Part shown: positions 52,439-61,996 of the stretch, one piece after another
Layout of the letters: every line of letters begins with the position of its first letter
How positions within the stretch are numbered: position 1 is the stretch's first letter
NCBI RefSeq assembly: GCF_024362205.1
Contig: NZ_CP101462.1
Coordinates: forward strand, 2,627,001 to 2,691,000
Length of the DNA: 64,000 nt
Direction of reading: 5' to 3'
Source: Exiguobacterium aurantiacum
GTDB lineage: Bacteria > Bacillota > Bacilli > Exiguobacteriales > Exiguobacteriaceae
Notes under the pieces: generated by a model
Databases searched by the model: none
Told to the model about the DNA's origin: nothing
What the model saw: only the letters and a program-made list of their open reading frames with translations
Position numbers and translations under genes: made by a program

Positions 52439-55078
52439 TCAACGAACATAAATCGTCTTCGTCACGCTTCGGCCTTTTGGTGTCACGAGACGGAGTGTCA
52501 ATTTCGTTCCTTTCTTCTGTGGGGTGAAACTGAGCGTTGTCGACGTCGACGTCACCGTCTTCTTCGCGAGGACCGTCGACCCCCGCGTGAGCGTCAATGT
52601 GCCGTACGCGACGTTCGATGTCGCCTTCACTGTCTTCGATGCGCTCGACGGAATCGTCGTCACGAGCGTCGGTGTCGGTCCAGTCGTCACTTTCACCGTC
52701 TGCATGTGTCGAAACGTTCCGCTTTGGCTCGTCAACGAGAGCGTCGTATTGACCGGTTGACGGGTGAAGCGGAGCGTCACACGTCCGGTGCTACTTGCTT
52801 TCGCTGTAGCGAGCACCGTTGAGCCTTTTTTCAACGTGACCGTGCTGTTCGGGATCATGTACCCGACCCAGAGCGATTTCTCATCGTTAATCGAGAGCGT
52901 CGACAGCGACGTCTTCGGCAGCCCGAGCGAGACGTCACGCGATTTCGAACCGACCGAGGCCCGGACGCGAACGCGATCCCCCGGTTTGGCCGGAACGGTA
53001 TAACGCGTCGTTGAGAGGCGTTTGGCCGAGACGAGCTTGTCGTTCACATAAAAGCGCACCGTCGCCGTGCTCGTCTTCTTGATCGTGAGCGTCGCTTGTG
53101 TCTTTGTCATCAACGTGTCCGTCACACTGAGCGTCGGAGTGAACGCACGGACCGTCTTTGTGAGTTCGTACGTCGCATCGCCGCTCGAACGTGTGACGAG
53201 GATGACATCCCCTTCCTTCAATGGGGTATCGAACGTGTACGGCATGACGCGTGTTGTCGCCACATGCGTCCCATTTCGATAGATGCGGTAAGCCTGATCG
53301 GTACTCGATGTGACGTTGATGGATTTGTCATACATCAACGGTGTCCGAGTCCACGAAAAGACAGGCGGTTCCACTCTTGTGTCCACGGTTGTGAGCCGGA
53401 ACGCTGAAGCGGGTGCCTCTTTCAATTTAAAGTAGACTTTGGTTCCGATGTCTACAGGCATCGTATTAAACTCTTTAATCGAAATGAGTCCGTCCTCATC
53501 TGCCTGCTCGTTCGAAATTTCGTAGTATTTCCCACTGCGAATCAACACATCCACTGCGGCGTTCGGCGTCGTTTTCAATGTGACACCTGAAGTGACCGTT
53601 TTCGTCAGAACCGAGATACCATTTGATGAGGTATCGTCACTTTCTTTGACCGTCTGAAGTTCAATCGGATCGGCGTAAACACCTGACCCACTACCGATTT
53701 TCACAGTCACACGCGATCCAGGTGTGAACCACCGCGCCGGTTGCCACGTATAGCGCCCCGACTCATCCGATCGGATCGTCGCCGATTGATAGTTCAACAA
53801 TGAATCCGATGAGTTCGATTGATACAAGTTTTTCGTCACACTGACAAACACCGGCGTGTTCGGTGCCGTCTTCCCGCTGATCGGGCCTAAGACACCGGTT
53901 GGCGGGTCGAGCGTGAGCGGCACATAGTTCGATGCCCATAAGTCTAACCGGCGCTCAAAATCGTTCCACTTAAAAATCATGTCATACGACTCATTCGTCT
54001 GTAACGTCAGTTTCCCTTGCTCCCAAACGAACGGGTCGTCTTGATAGGCTAAACGTGCCGTCAACTCAGTCGCTGGAATCGGTAAGGCCGTACCATCGAC
54101 GAGTGTGGCCGTTCCGCTGACCTCGTAAGGACGACCTACCTCATAGCGAGTCGTCGTTTTCGGCACATCGACATTCAGTTGCCATGGTGCTTTCCATAAA
54201 GACTCCGGCGTGTACACTTCCGTCTTCTTCATACCATAAACGTACCACGGACCGTGTTGTCGAATGTCAGCGTCATCAATCGGTGCCTCTTTCCACTCAT
54301 TCGTGCTGACGTTATAACTGACATAGAATGTCGTATACATTTCTCGCGTCATGAAGTAGTAGGTGCCGTCTTTCCACGTAAGATTACTTACGTTTGGTGC
54401 ATCCTTCTCAATCCATCGTTTCGTCGCCAAATCGAAAATAAACATGTGCTCCGAGTCATCACTTTTGATCACGAACCATTGATTCGCTTCTTTCATGTGA
54501 CGGGCCCACCTCACCTGTCCTGAATAGGAACTGATTGTCTCAAGCACTTCTCCTGTCACCGTCCGCTTCGTCACTTGACCGTCGGCGAATGAGAGGACGT
54601 TGCCATCGTCGAGCAGACTGTATACCTGACCACTGCCTTTCGTGAGCGATCCGAGAATATCACCTGACATCGATGTGATGATATACTTTTCGTCATCAGC
54701 CCATAACATCATTCCTGTTGTTACATTCGTTGAGACGAGTCGATTCTCACTTCCTGCTTCGATTGGGAATGTCGTCGCCACATTCGTACGTATATCCCAC
54801 ATCACCCAATCCGGCCACCCTTTTAACATAAATCGGCCGTCTCCGATGGCATACATATTGTAAGCAGCAGACACACGAATCGGTAACGTATATTCCTCAC
54901 CGGTCTGAATGTGAACAAGCGTCTCCGGATCTCCCGAACGCCACACATATCCACTATCTCCTACGACTTCTCCTGCCGGAATGATTTCCGGTTTGGCATA
55001 GTCCTCTGCTCGGACTTCTACTCCTGGCGCTACCATCATGACGAGCACCACGAGCATGCTCCATAACCACTTCTTCAT
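52439..55078 (-). CDS. Large secreted protein with Ig-like repeats
   Basis: 879 residues from the ATG at 55078 after GAGGAGAG. Sec signal peptide (KKWLWSMLVVLVMMVAPG...VRA, probable cleavage after VRA). N-terminal ~330 residues resemble a beta-propeller-like series of strands with W/Y-rich turns (SGQVRWARHMKEANQWFVIK). From about 390 to the end is a string of ~75-90-residue Ig-like beta sandwiches, many containing T-V-T/V...Y.L.r/K.G..L (for example TSTATVRFYVNDKLVSAKRLSTTRYTV). No LPXTG or membrane anchor, so secreted or loosely wall-associated. Function unknown; adhesin or bacterial Ig-like surface protein is plausible. Confidence 0.78.
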   Translation of the reverse strand: MKKWLWSMLVVLVMMVAPGVEVRAEDYAKPEIIPAGEVVGDSGYVWRSGDPETLVHIQTGEEYTLPIRVSAAYNMYAIGDGRFMLKGWPDWVMWDIRTNVATTFPIEAGSENRLVSTNVTTGMMLWADDEKYIITSMSGDILGSLTKGSGQVYSLLDDGNVLSFADGQVTKRTVTGEVLETISSYSGQVRWARHMKEANQWFVIKSDDSEHMFIFDLATKRWIEKDAPNVSNLTWKDGTYYFMTREMYTTFYVSYNVSTNEWKEAPIDDADIRQHGPWYVYGMKKTEVYTPESLWKAPWQLNVDVPKTTTRYEVGRPYEVSGTATLVDGTALPIPATELTARLAYQDDPFVWEQGKLTLQTNESYDMIFKWNDFERRLDLWASNYVPLTLDPPTGVLGPISGKTAPNTPVFVSVTKNLYQSNSSDSLLNYQSATIRSDESGRYTWQPARWFTPGSRVTVKIGSGSGVYADPIELQTVKESDDTSSNGISVLTKTVTSGVTLKTTPNAAVDVLIRSGKYYEISNEQADEDGLISIKEFNTMPVDIGTKVYFKLKEAPASAFRLTTVDTRVEPPVFSWTRTPLMYDKSINVTSSTDQAYRIYRNGTHVATTRVMPYTFDTPLKEGDVILVTRSSGDATYELTKTVRAFTPTLSVTDTLMTKTQATLTIKKTSTATVRFYVNDKLVSAKRLSTTRYTVPAKPGDRVRVRASVGSKSRDVSLGLPKTSLSTLSINDEKSLWVGYMIPNSTVTLKKGSTVLATAKASSTGRVTLRFTRQPVNTTLSLTSQSGTFRHMQTVKVTTGPTPTLVTTIPSSASKTVKATSNVAYGTLTLTRGSTVLAKKTVTSTSTTLSFTPQKKGTKLTLRLVTPKGRSVTKTIYVR

Positions 55079-55190
55079 TACTCTCCTCATTTCTGTTTAT
55101 GAATGCATAACTTTCAAAAATAATCCATTTTTTTGATTTAACCCTCCTAATTTTAAGTTGTTTTTTCAAAATTGAATAGCCCTAAAATCA

Positions 55191-55220
55191 AAAAAAACAC
55201 CACGTCGCATGACATGGTGT
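55191..55220 (-). terminator. Terminator of the tat operon
   Basis: On the minus strand ACACCA.GTC pairs with GAC.TGGTGT around ATGC, followed by TTTTTTTT. Confidence 0.82.
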
Positions 55221-56009
55221 TCACTTCTCATTCATTTGTTTCATCAAATCCATCTGTTCTTTCACCAACGCCTCTTTCTCACGTCGGAGCACGCCCCGGT
55301 ACGTGATGCGTGAGATCGACAAGCTGATCTCATACAAGAAGAAGAGCGGCAGCGACACCATGAGGTGCGACGTCAAATCCGGCGGCGTGATGAAGGCTGC
55401 GACGACGAACAAGGCGAAGTAGGCGTACTTCCGAATCGATGACAGGAAGTACGGTGTCACGACACCGATGCGCGTCAAGAACATCGTCACGACCGGCAAC
55501 TGGAACAATAGACCGAATGGGATCGTCAGTTGCAACAAGAACGTGAAGTAGTTCGAAGCCCCGATGATTTGTGTCAGACCGAGGTCTTGCCCGAGGTCCG
55601 TCGAGATATCGAGGACGAGCGGGAACAACCAATAGTAGGCAAACGCCAAACCGACGAGGAACAAGATAAAGATGATCGGAATATAAGCGAGCGTCGCTTT
55701 CCGCTCGTTCGGATGCAGACCAGGTGCGACGAACGCCCACAGTTGATACAGTAGAAACGGACCAGCCGCGACGAGCCCGATGACGAGCGCCAAGTTCAAG
55801 TAAATCATGAGCGGGTCCGCGACCCCAAAGGCGTTCAGCTCGAGGCCTCGTTCGACGAGGTCGGCCTGGAGATAGGCGAGCACGTATTTGACACTCGGCA
55901 AAGCAATCAAAAAGAAGGCAAAGACGACAAATGCCGACAGCATCAGTCGTCTCCGCAGCTCTGTCAAGTGGTCGGACAGTGCCCGTTCTTGATCAGGTTG
56001 ATGGCTCAT
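55221..56009 (-). CDS. tatC: Twin-arginine translocase subunit TatC
   Basis: 262 residues, six helices. LSDHLTELRRRLMLSAFV at the N-terminus and PFLLYQLWAFVAPGLHPNERK are TatC signatures; the C-terminus is basic. Membrane receptor for twin-arginine substrates, working with TatA. Three bases after tatA and following rex in the order known from B. subtilis tatAy-tatCy. The ATG follows the tatA stop closely. Confidence 0.95.
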   Translation of the reverse strand: MSHQPDQERALSDHLTELRRRLMLSAFVVFAFFLIALPSVKYVLAYLQADLVERGLELNAFGVADPLMIYLNLALVIGLVAAGPFLLYQLWAFVAPGLHPNERKATLAYIPIIFILFLVGLAFAYYWLFPLVLDISTDLGQDLGLTQIIGASNYFTFLLQLTIPFGLLFQLPVVTMFLTRIGVVTPYFLSSIRKYAYFALFVVAAFITPPDLTSHLMVSLPLFFLYEISLSISRITYRGVLRREKEALVKEQMDLMKQMNEK

Positions 56010-56012
56010 CGC

Positions 56013-56231
56013 TTACTGCTCTTTCTTCTCAATTTCTTTCTTGTCTTTCTCGTCATGCTCGTTCATCATGCCACTCGTGGCATTTTTGAACTCACGGAGC
56101 GTCTGTCCGGCGGCGCGTCCGAATTCAGGCAATTTCTTCGGCCCGAAGATGATGAGCGCGATAATCGCGATGACAAACAGACTTGCTCCGCCTGGAATAC
56201 CGACGACGAGTAACGATGATAGTAGTTCCAT
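56013..56231 (-). CDS. tatA: Twin-arginine translocase subunit TatA
   Basis: 72 residues. One N-terminal helix (about 6-27) and the [24 protein letters not shown] hinge and amphipathic helix, typical of TatA/TatE. The end is acidic/lysine ([13 protein letters not shown]). Forms the pore with TatC, the minimal two-component Tat of Bacilli. Its ATG overlaps the rex stop by 1 base. Confidence 0.93.
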   Translation of the reverse strand: MELLSSLLVVGIPGGASLFVIAIIALIIFGPKKLPEFGRAAGQTLREFKNATSGMMNEHDEKDKKEIEKKEQ

Positions 56232-56887
56232 TATTGATGGACCCCCTCAGCAGATGGATAGTGTTGCATAAAGTAAATGAGCGACTGGAGTTCGATTGAC
56301 AAGTCGATATGATGCACGCGGACCGTATCCGGCACAGTGAGTCGTGCCGGTGTGAAGTTCAAGATGCCTTTGATGCCGAAGCGGACCAAGTCATCCGCGA
56401 CAGGCTGTGCATAGGCAGACGGCACCGTCAAAATGGCGACGTCAATCTTGTTTTGCTTCATGATCTGTTCCATCTCATCGACGTGATGAATCGGGACACC
56501 GGACATCGTCGTGCCGACTTTTGTCTCGTCTGCGTCGAACCCGACGACGATATGTGTGTTATTGTTTTTAAGGAAGTTATAGTTGACGAAAGCTGTCCCG
56601 AGATGACCAACCCCGACCAAGGCGACGTTCGTAATCTCGTCCTGATTCAGTGTCTTACGGAAAAAGTCTAACAGATACTGTACGTTATAGCCATATCCCT
56701 TTTTACCGAGCGCACCGAAGTACGAAAAATCACGACGAATCGTGGCCGAATCGACCTTGACCGCCTCGCTCAGTTCAGCAGAAGAGACACGCTGTTTTCC
56801 TGATGAATGTAGGCTTTGGATAAACCGATAGTATAGTGGCAACCGTTTGGCTGTCGCTTGCGGAATCTTTGGTTCGTTTTGACTCAA
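56231..56887 (-). CDS. rex: Redox-sensing transcriptional repressor Rex
   Basis: 218 residues from a TTG at 56887, eight bases after AAAGGAGG; the longer frame from 56920 is unsupported. Winged helix at the N-terminus ([16 protein letters not shown]...[24 protein letters not shown]) and a Rossmann NAD(H)-binding core ([16 protein letters not shown]), domain-swapped C-terminal helix at the end ([11 protein letters not shown]). Represses genes of respiration and fermentation when NAD+ is high and NADH releases it. Operon rex-tatA-tatC. Rex boxes upstream of nox at 51.9 kb are a likely target. Confidence 0.95.
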   Translation of the reverse strand: MSQNEPKIPQATAKRLPLYYRFIQSLHSSGKQRVSSAELSEAVKVDSATIRRDFSYFGALGKKGYGYNVQYLLDFFRKTLNQDEITNVALVGVGHLGTAFVNYNFLKNNNTHIVVGFDADETKVGTTMSGVPIHHVDEMEQIMKQNKIDVAILTVPSAYAQPVADDLVRFGIKGILNFTPARLTVPDTVRVHHIDLSIELQSLIYFMQHYPSAEGVHQ

Positions 56888-57036
56888 CGGAAAGAGCCTC
56901 CTTTTTACGACGCGTTTCAAACGAATCTAATTTCATACACCTTGATTGTAAACGAATTCACATAACCACTCAACGAATATACCTGAAAAGACTAAAAAAT
57001 ACAGTATACTAAATAGAGAGAAAGGGGTTTTTTCAC

Positions 57037-58938
57037 TTGATCCTACTGCAAGTCAATAACTTATCGAAATCATTCGGCGTCGAGCCGATTTTAGAGAACG
57101 TCAAACTAGAAATTCAAGAAGGCGAACGCGTCGCCCTCGTCGGCCGTAACGGCGCTGGCAAGTCGACATTGCTCAAAGTCATCGCCGGGGAATACAACTA
57201 TGACTCGGGCGATATCATGAAGCCGAAAGACGTGACGATCGGCTATCTCGCCCAAGACTCAGGACTCGAATCGAACGAGACGATTTGGAACGAGATGCTG
57301 ACCGTCTTCACCGATTTGATCGAGCAAGAGAAAACGCTCCGCCGCATGGAACAAGACATGGGGTCTGAGCGCATCTTGAACGACCCGGCCGCCTATGAGC
57401 GCCTGCTGTCGTCTTACGATGAAGAACAGCATACGTTCAAAGACCGCGGCGGCTATCAATACGAGGCGACGATCCGCTCCGTCCTCCACGGGATGCGTTT
57501 CTATCCGGACGACTTCGAACGCCGCATCGATACGCTCTCGGGCGGACAACGGACGCGTCTCGCCCTCGCGAAGATGCTGCTGCAAAGCCCGGACCTGCTC
57601 ATCTTGGATGAGCCGACGAACCATTTGGACATCGAGACGCTCGGCTGGCTCGAGAAGTATTTGAGCGGCTATAAAGGCGCCGTCCTCATCGTCTCCCACG
57701 ACCGCTACTTCCTCGACCGCGTCGTCTCGGTTGTCTATGAATTGTCACGCCACCGGAGCCGTCGCTTCGTCGGCAACTATACGAAATATCTCGAGCAGAA
57801 GGCCGCGATCTACGAGCAAGAGAAGAAGCAGTTCGAATCCCAACAAGAAGAAATCGCCAAGATGCAGGACTTCATCCAGCGCAACATCGCCCGGGCGACG
57901 ACGACGAAACGGGCGCAGAGCGTCCGCAAACGTCTCGAGAAAGTCGACCGGATGGAAGCGCCGGACGGTGACGAGCGCAGTGCCGTCCTCTCGTTCGCAA
58001 TCAAACGTCAAAGCGGGAACGACGTGTTGAGCGGCAGCGATCTCGCCATCGGTTATGAGGAATCAATCGCTCAGCATCTCCGTTTCCAACTGCAGCGCGG
58101 TGAATCGGTCGCTCTCGTCGGTCCGAACGGGGTCGGTAAGTCGACGCTTTTGAAAGTGTTGACGAAACAACAGCCGGCCCTCACCGGTGACATCCGCTAC
58201 GGTACCGGCGTCGAGATCGGCTATTACGATCAGGAGCAACAGAACTTGTCGGACGCCAACCGCGTCATCGACGAGATTTGGAACGACTGGCCGCTCATGC
58301 GCGAACAAGAAGTGCGGAGTCTGCTCGGTCAGTTCCTGTTCAGCGGTGACGACGTCATGAAACGCGTCCATGAACTGTCGGGTGGAGAACGGGCCCGTTT
58401 GACGCTCGCGAAACTGAAGCTCGAGCAACCGAACTTGCTCATCTTGGATGAGCCGACGAACCACTTGGACCTCGACTCGAAGATGATTCTCGAGAACGCA
58501 CTCGTCGACTATCCGGGCACGATCCTGTTCGTGTCCCACGATCGGTACTTCATCGATCGGCTGGCGACACGCGTCCTAGAGATCACGCCGAACGGCATCG
58601 ATGAATACCTCGGCGATTACTCGTATTACGTCGAAAAGAAAGAAGAACTCGAAGAACTGGCTCGACTCGCCCGCGAAGAGACGAAACAAGTCATCGTCAA
58701 GAAACAGCGCGCCGACAAGGAACAACAACGTGAGGAGCGTCGGATGAAACAACGGATCGAGGAGATCGAACTCACGATCGAACAACACGAGGCCCGGCTC
58801 GAAGAAATCGAGCAACTGTTGTGTGAACCAGACGTCTTCAACGACTTCGCCCGGGCACAGGAACTGTCGACCGAGTCCGACGCGACGAAAGAATCAATCA
58901 CGGCACTGTACGCAGAATGGGAGGATCTCCATTCATGA
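57037..58938 (+). CDS. ydiF: ABC-F ATPase (YdiF-like)
   Basis: 633 residues with two ABC domains and no membrane part. First domain: GRNGAGKST, LSGGQRTRLALAKML, LLILDEPTNHLDI; second: GPNGVGKST, LSGGERARLTLAKLKL, LLILDEPTNHLDL. A linker between them and a long charged coiled-coil tail (about 545-630, REETKQVIVKKQRADKEQQREER). Such ABC-F proteins act on the ribosome in translation or resistance. TTG start after AAAGGGG. In B. subtilis ydiF sits between the tsa genes and rex, matching this location. Confidence 0.9.
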   Translation: MILLQVNNLSKSFGVEPILENVKLEIQEGERVALVGRNGAGKSTLLKVIAGEYNYDSGDIMKPKDVTIGYLAQDSGLESNETIWNEMLTVFTDLIEQEKTLRRMEQDMGSERILNDPAAYERLLSSYDEEQHTFKDRGGYQYEATIRSVLHGMRFYPDDFERRIDTLSGGQRTRLALAKMLLQSPDLLILDEPTNHLDIETLGWLEKYLSGYKGAVLIVSHDRYFLDRVVSVVYELSRHRSRRFVGNYTKYLEQKAAIYEQEKKQFESQQEEIAKMQDFIQRNIARATTTKRAQSVRKRLEKVDRMEAPDGDERSAVLSFAIKRQSGNDVLSGSDLAIGYEESIAQHLRFQLQRGESVALVGPNGVGKSTLLKVLTKQQPALTGDIRYGTGVEIGYYDQEQQNLSDANRVIDEIWNDWPLMREQEVRSLLGQFLFSGDDVMKRVHELSGGERARLTLAKLKLEQPNLLILDEPTNHLDLDSKMILENALVDYPGTILFVSHDRYFIDRLATRVLEITPNGIDEYLGDYSYYVEKKEELEELARLAREETKQVIVKKQRADKEQQREERRMKQRIEEIELTIEQHEARLEEIEQLLCEPDVFNDFARAQELSTESDATKESITALYAEWEDLHS

Positions 58939-59342
58939 TGCGATTCCGTGCGATGCGAATCGAATGGATGCACGCCTTCCTGACCGGTCTCGCCTACATC
59001 GTGCCGACCGGGACGGAGTACGTATCCGAACTAATTCGTGGGGAACCGACTGTCGTCCCGTCGTTCTTGTTTTATTTCCTCCCGGTCGTCATCGGCTTCA
59101 TCATCCAGACGTGGAGCGGGATTGTCATCAGCTTGTTGAGCGGTCTGCTCATGAGCACGCTGTTTATCCGCCTCGTCGTCTGGCCGGTCGATGTGACCGT
59201 GCACAGCTTTTACACGCCCGGTTCGGTATGGGGCCACTTCTATCAGTCGACGCTCCTCATGTGGGTGCTCGCCTTGATCGTCTATGTCGTGAGCCGAGTT
59301 AACAACTGGCATCGTGAAAATTATCGACGGCCTCAAAAGTAA
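58935..59342 (+). CDS. Four-helix membrane protein downstream of the ABC-F gene
   Basis: 135 residues; the ATG overlaps the ABC-F stop (ATGATG) with GGGAGGAT upstream. Helices at about 13-31, 38-60, 62-80 and 101-120; VVPSFLFYFLPVVIGFIIQTWSGIVISLLSGLL in the middle. No family recognised. Translational coupling to the ABC-F gene is strong. Ends at a terminator. Confidence 0.75.
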   Translation: MMRFRAMRIEWMHAFLTGLAYIVPTGTEYVSELIRGEPTVVPSFLFYFLPVVIGFIIQTWSGIVISLLSGLLMSTLFIRLVVWPVDVTVHSFYTPGSVWGHFYQSTLLMWVLALIVYVVSRVNNWHRENYRRPQK

Positions 59343-59346
59343 GCTG

Positions 59347-59378
59347 CCATGTCCTGCAATAGAGGACATGGTTTTTTT
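59347..59378 (+). terminator. Terminator of the ABC-F operon
   Basis: CCATGTCCT pairs with AGGACATGG around GCAATAG, followed by TTTTTTT. Confidence 0.88.
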
Positions 59379-59400
59379 ATGTCATAAAAACATACTCCCG

Positions 59401-59430
59401 TTGACAATGATAATCATTTTCAATTACTGT
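59401..59430 (+). promoter_or_regulatory. Fur-box promoter of the flavodoxin gene
   Basis: TTGACA (59401-59406), 18 bases, TACTGT (59425-59430). GACAATGATAATCATTTTC (59403-59421) matches the Fur consensus at 17 of 19 positions and covers the promoter. Confidence 0.87.
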
Positions 59431-59448
59431 GTAAGGGAGGTGATTACT

Positions 59449-59922
59449 ATGAAAATCTTAATTGGATACGTCAGCATGTCTGGAAACACGGAAGACATCG
59501 CGCATCTGTTACAACATACAATACAAGAGGCAGGGCACGTCGTCTCAACGAGCGATGATTTAGAATCGCTATCGATCGACACACTACTAGAATATGATGG
59601 CATTTTACTCGGTGCCTATACATGGGGTGACGGCGATTTGCCTTACGAGGCTGAAGGGTTTGTCGATGATTTAGAGCAAGCTCAGTTACGGAGCCTAGCT
59701 TGTGCTGCGTTCGGCTCAGGGGATACAGACTATCCAAAATATTGTGCTGCGGTCGACACAATCGAGCAGGCGTTAGTAACCGCCGGCGGCGAAGTGCTCG
59801 TACCCGCCTTAAAAATTGAATTCGATCCAAATACCGAAGAAAAACGGATGTCGTGTATCACGTTCGCATCGATATTTGTTAAACAGATTGAAAAACGCAA
59901 AAAAGTTCAGCTCGAAGGCTGA
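59449..59922 (+). CDS. Fur-regulated flavodoxin
   Basis: 157 residues from the ATG at 59449 (AAGGGAGGTG upstream). FMN-binding loop TGNTEDIA preceded by GYVSMS at the N-terminus, YDGILLGAYTWGDGDLP (Y/W-x-GDG), and CAAFGSGDTDYPKYCAAVD: a typical short-chain flavodoxin. Fur-box promoter means that it replaces ferredoxin in electron transfer when iron is short. Monocistronic. Confidence 0.92.
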   Translation: MKILIGYVSMSGNTEDIAHLLQHTIQEAGHVVSTSDDLESLSIDTLLEYDGILLGAYTWGDGDLPYEAEGFVDDLEQAQLRSLACAAFGSGDTDYPKYCAAVDTIEQALVTAGGEVLVPALKIEFDPNTEEKRMSCITFASIFVKQIEKRKKVQLEG

Positions 59923-59935
59923 ACTTTTTTGCGTT
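59899..59935. terminator. Bidirectional terminator
   Basis: CAAAAAAGTTCAGC pairs with GCTGAACTTTTTTG around TCGAAG. It overlaps the ends of both convergent genes. Confidence 0.87.
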
Positions 59936-60500
59936 AGAAGTAACGAAGCGGTTGGAATCCGCGCGTGTGGAAGTCGAGCTTGATGCCGTCTTCCGTGATG
60001 AAGAACACGTACTCGTTCGTATCGACGTCACGGACGAACACTTTGTAGAATGTGAGCGTCTCTTCGTCGTTCGTCACATACTTCGCCTCATGCGTCGAGA
60101 TGACTTGCGCGAACAGTTGCTCTTCGTCAAATTCGTTGACGATGTCCTCAAACTTCGCCGCCTCTTCTTCGGTCGCTTCTCGACCCGGTGCGATTTGGTA
60201 ATACGCGTCGCTCGCTTTCGGCTGAACGCCGAGGTTGCGGTCGACGACGATGACGCTTTCGATGTCTTGGTCGTCTAGGCTCTTATAGCCATACAACGTC
60301 TCGATGAGCGTGTTCTCACCTGTGACCCGGCCGATGCCTTCGAGCGATTCCGCTCCCGTGAGCGACCTAACGCGTGTCGCTTCCGGAACGATTTCTTCTT
60401 GATAGGCGATATTATAAGCGCGGATGATCTCCCGTACTTGCAAAAACGTCGCGACGACGAGCAGTACGACCAGACCTCCAATGATTATGCGTTTCATCAT
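59934..60500 (-). CDS. Uncharacterised membrane-anchored protein
   Basis: 188 residues. Basic head and one helix (about 4-21, IIIGGLVVLLVVATFLQV), then an acidic domain with a mix of strands (IETLYGYKSLDDQDIESVIVVDRNLGV ... FYKVFVRDVDTNEYVFFITEDGI). No lipobox. A second ATG one codon on could be the start. 15 bases downstream of tsaD, so possibly the last gene of that run. Not recognised. Confidence 0.75.
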   Translation of the reverse strand: MMKRIIIGGLVVLLVVATFLQVREIIRAYNIAYQEEIVPEATRVRSLTGAESLEGIGRVTGENTLIETLYGYKSLDDQDIESVIVVDRNLGVQPKASDAYYQIAPGREATEEEAAKFEDIVNEFDEEQLFAQVISTHEAKYVTNDEETLTFYKVFVRDVDTNEYVFFITEDGIKLDFHTRGFQPLRYF

Positions 60501-60515
60501 CTGTTTATTTTCCCC

Positions 60516-61538
60516 CTAGACTGTCATGCTCTCTTCTAAGGATAACCCAGGAACCGCATTCATCGCCAGTGTATCGCGCTTTCCGCGCACATACGCGTGA
60601 TGTGCCGCGACTCCAATCATACCGGCGTTGTCTCCGCATAGATCGAGTGGCGGGATGACGAGGCGGATGCCTTCGCGGTCCGTCGCTTCTTTGAGCGCAG
60701 CGCGGAGTCCACGGTTGGCTGCGACACCGCCCGCGACGAGCAGCTGCTTCGCGCCCTTCTCTTTCACGGCACGAATCGCTTTCTCGACGAGCACTTCGAC
60801 GACGCTCGCTTGGAAGCTGGCCGCCAAGTTCTCAGGGATGACCGTCTCCCCGCGCTGTTCGGCATTGTGGACGGCGTTGATGACCGATGACTTGAGCCCG
60901 CTGAAGCTGAAGTCGAAACTCCCTGCTTCAAGCCGAACCCGTGGGAACTTGTACGTGTCTTCCCCATCGGCCGCGAGACGATCGATGGCAGGACCACCCG
61001 GATACGGCAGACTGAGCGTCCGTGCGACTTTGTCATATGCTTCTCCGGCCGCATCGTCACGTGTCTCACCGATGACTTCGAACACACCGTGCTCCGGCAT
61101 ATAGACGAGCTCCGTATGTCCACCCGAGACGACAAGACAGACGAGTGGGAACTCCATCTCTTCGACGAGCTCGTTCGCGTAAATATGTCCGGCGATATGG
61201 TGGACCCCGATGAGCGGTTTGCTGTGGGCGAACGCGAGGGCCTTGGCCGCACTGATTCCGACGAGGAGCGCCCCGACGAGACCCGGTCCTTGTGTGACCG
61301 CGACGGCGTCGACGTCTTGCATCGTCACACCGGCTTCGCTAAGAGCGTCATCGATGACGTACGTGATTCGTTCGACGTGATGGCGCGAGGCGACCTCGGG
61401 CACGACCCCGCCGAACCGTTTATGGCTTTCAATCTGCGACGAGACGACGTTTGATAAGAGCGTCTTGCCGTCACGCACGAGCGCAACGGACGTCTCATCA
61501 CAGCTCGACTCGATCGCGAGAATGAGCGATGTGTTCAT
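60516..61538 (-). CDS. tsaD: tRNA N6-threonylcarbamoyladenosine transferase TsaD
   Basis: 340 residues. ASKHA fold: [16 protein letters not shown] at the start, GVHHIAGH metal-binding histidines (His114, His118) and [26 protein letters not shown] near the end. Together with TsaB and TsaE it transfers threonylcarbamoyl to A37 of ANN-decoding tRNA. Its ATG overlaps the stop of the rimI gene (4 bases). Last of the tsaE-tsaB-rimI-tsaD set. Confidence 0.97.
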   Translation of the reverse strand: MNTSLILAIESSCDETSVALVRDGKTLLSNVVSSQIESHKRFGGVVPEVASRHHVERITYVIDDALSEAGVTMQDVDAVAVTQGPGLVGALLVGISAAKALAFAHSKPLIGVHHIAGHIYANELVEEMEFPLVCLVVSGGHTELVYMPEHGVFEVIGETRDDAAGEAYDKVARTLSLPYPGGPAIDRLAADGEDTYKFPRVRLEAGSFDFSFSGLKSSVINAVHNAEQRGETVIPENLAASFQASVVEVLVEKAIRAVKEKGAKQLLVAGGVAANRGLRAALKEATDREGIRLVIPPLDLCGDNAGMIGVAAHHAYVRGKRDTLAMNAVPGLSLEESMTV

Positions 61539-61996
61539 TCTGATTCACTTCCTAACTTCGCCCAGTAAATATAGGCGTCTTCATTATTGTCTTGGTAATA
61601 TCGTTTCCGGCGTCCCGCATTTTCAAAACCAAACTGTTCATACAACTTTTGGGCACCGATGTTGGAGACACGCACTTCGAGCGTGAGCGCCGCGAGTGAC
61701 TTTGAACGGGCAAATTCGACGAGTTGCGTCAGGAGCAGATTGCCGATGCCTTGCCCGCGATATTCCGGTAAGACAGCGATGTTCGTGATATGCCCCTCGT
61801 CTACGATTTGCCAGACGCCGACGAAACCGACGATACGCCGTTCATGTACAGCGACGAAGTAAATCGCTTGATCATTGCGGAGCATCTCGTTCATGAACGC
61901 TTCTTTCGTCCAAGGAATGGCGAACGAGGCTTCCTCGACTTTGGTCACTTCGTCGACGTCGAGCCAGTTCATGCGACGGATTTGAATGTCAGCCAT
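61535..61996 (-). CDS. rimI: Ribosomal protein S18 alanine N-acetyltransferase-like GNAT protein
   Basis: 153 residues from the ATG at 61996 after GAGGGAC. GNAT fold with the acetyl-CoA loop [14 protein letters not shown] (Q/R-x-x-G-x-G/A) and [23 protein letters not shown]. The B. subtilis order tsaE-tsaB-rimI-tsaD and the RimI-type ending favour RimI rather than another acetyltransferase. Overlaps tsaB and tsaD. Confidence 0.9.
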   Translation of the reverse strand: MADIQIRRMNWLDVDEVTKVEEASFAIPWTKEAFMNEMLRNDQAIYFVAVHERRIVGFVGVWQIVDEGHITNIAVLPEYRGQGIGNLLLTQLVEFARSKSLAALTLEVRVSNIGAQKLYEQFGFENAGRRKRYYQDNNEDAYIYWAKLGSESE

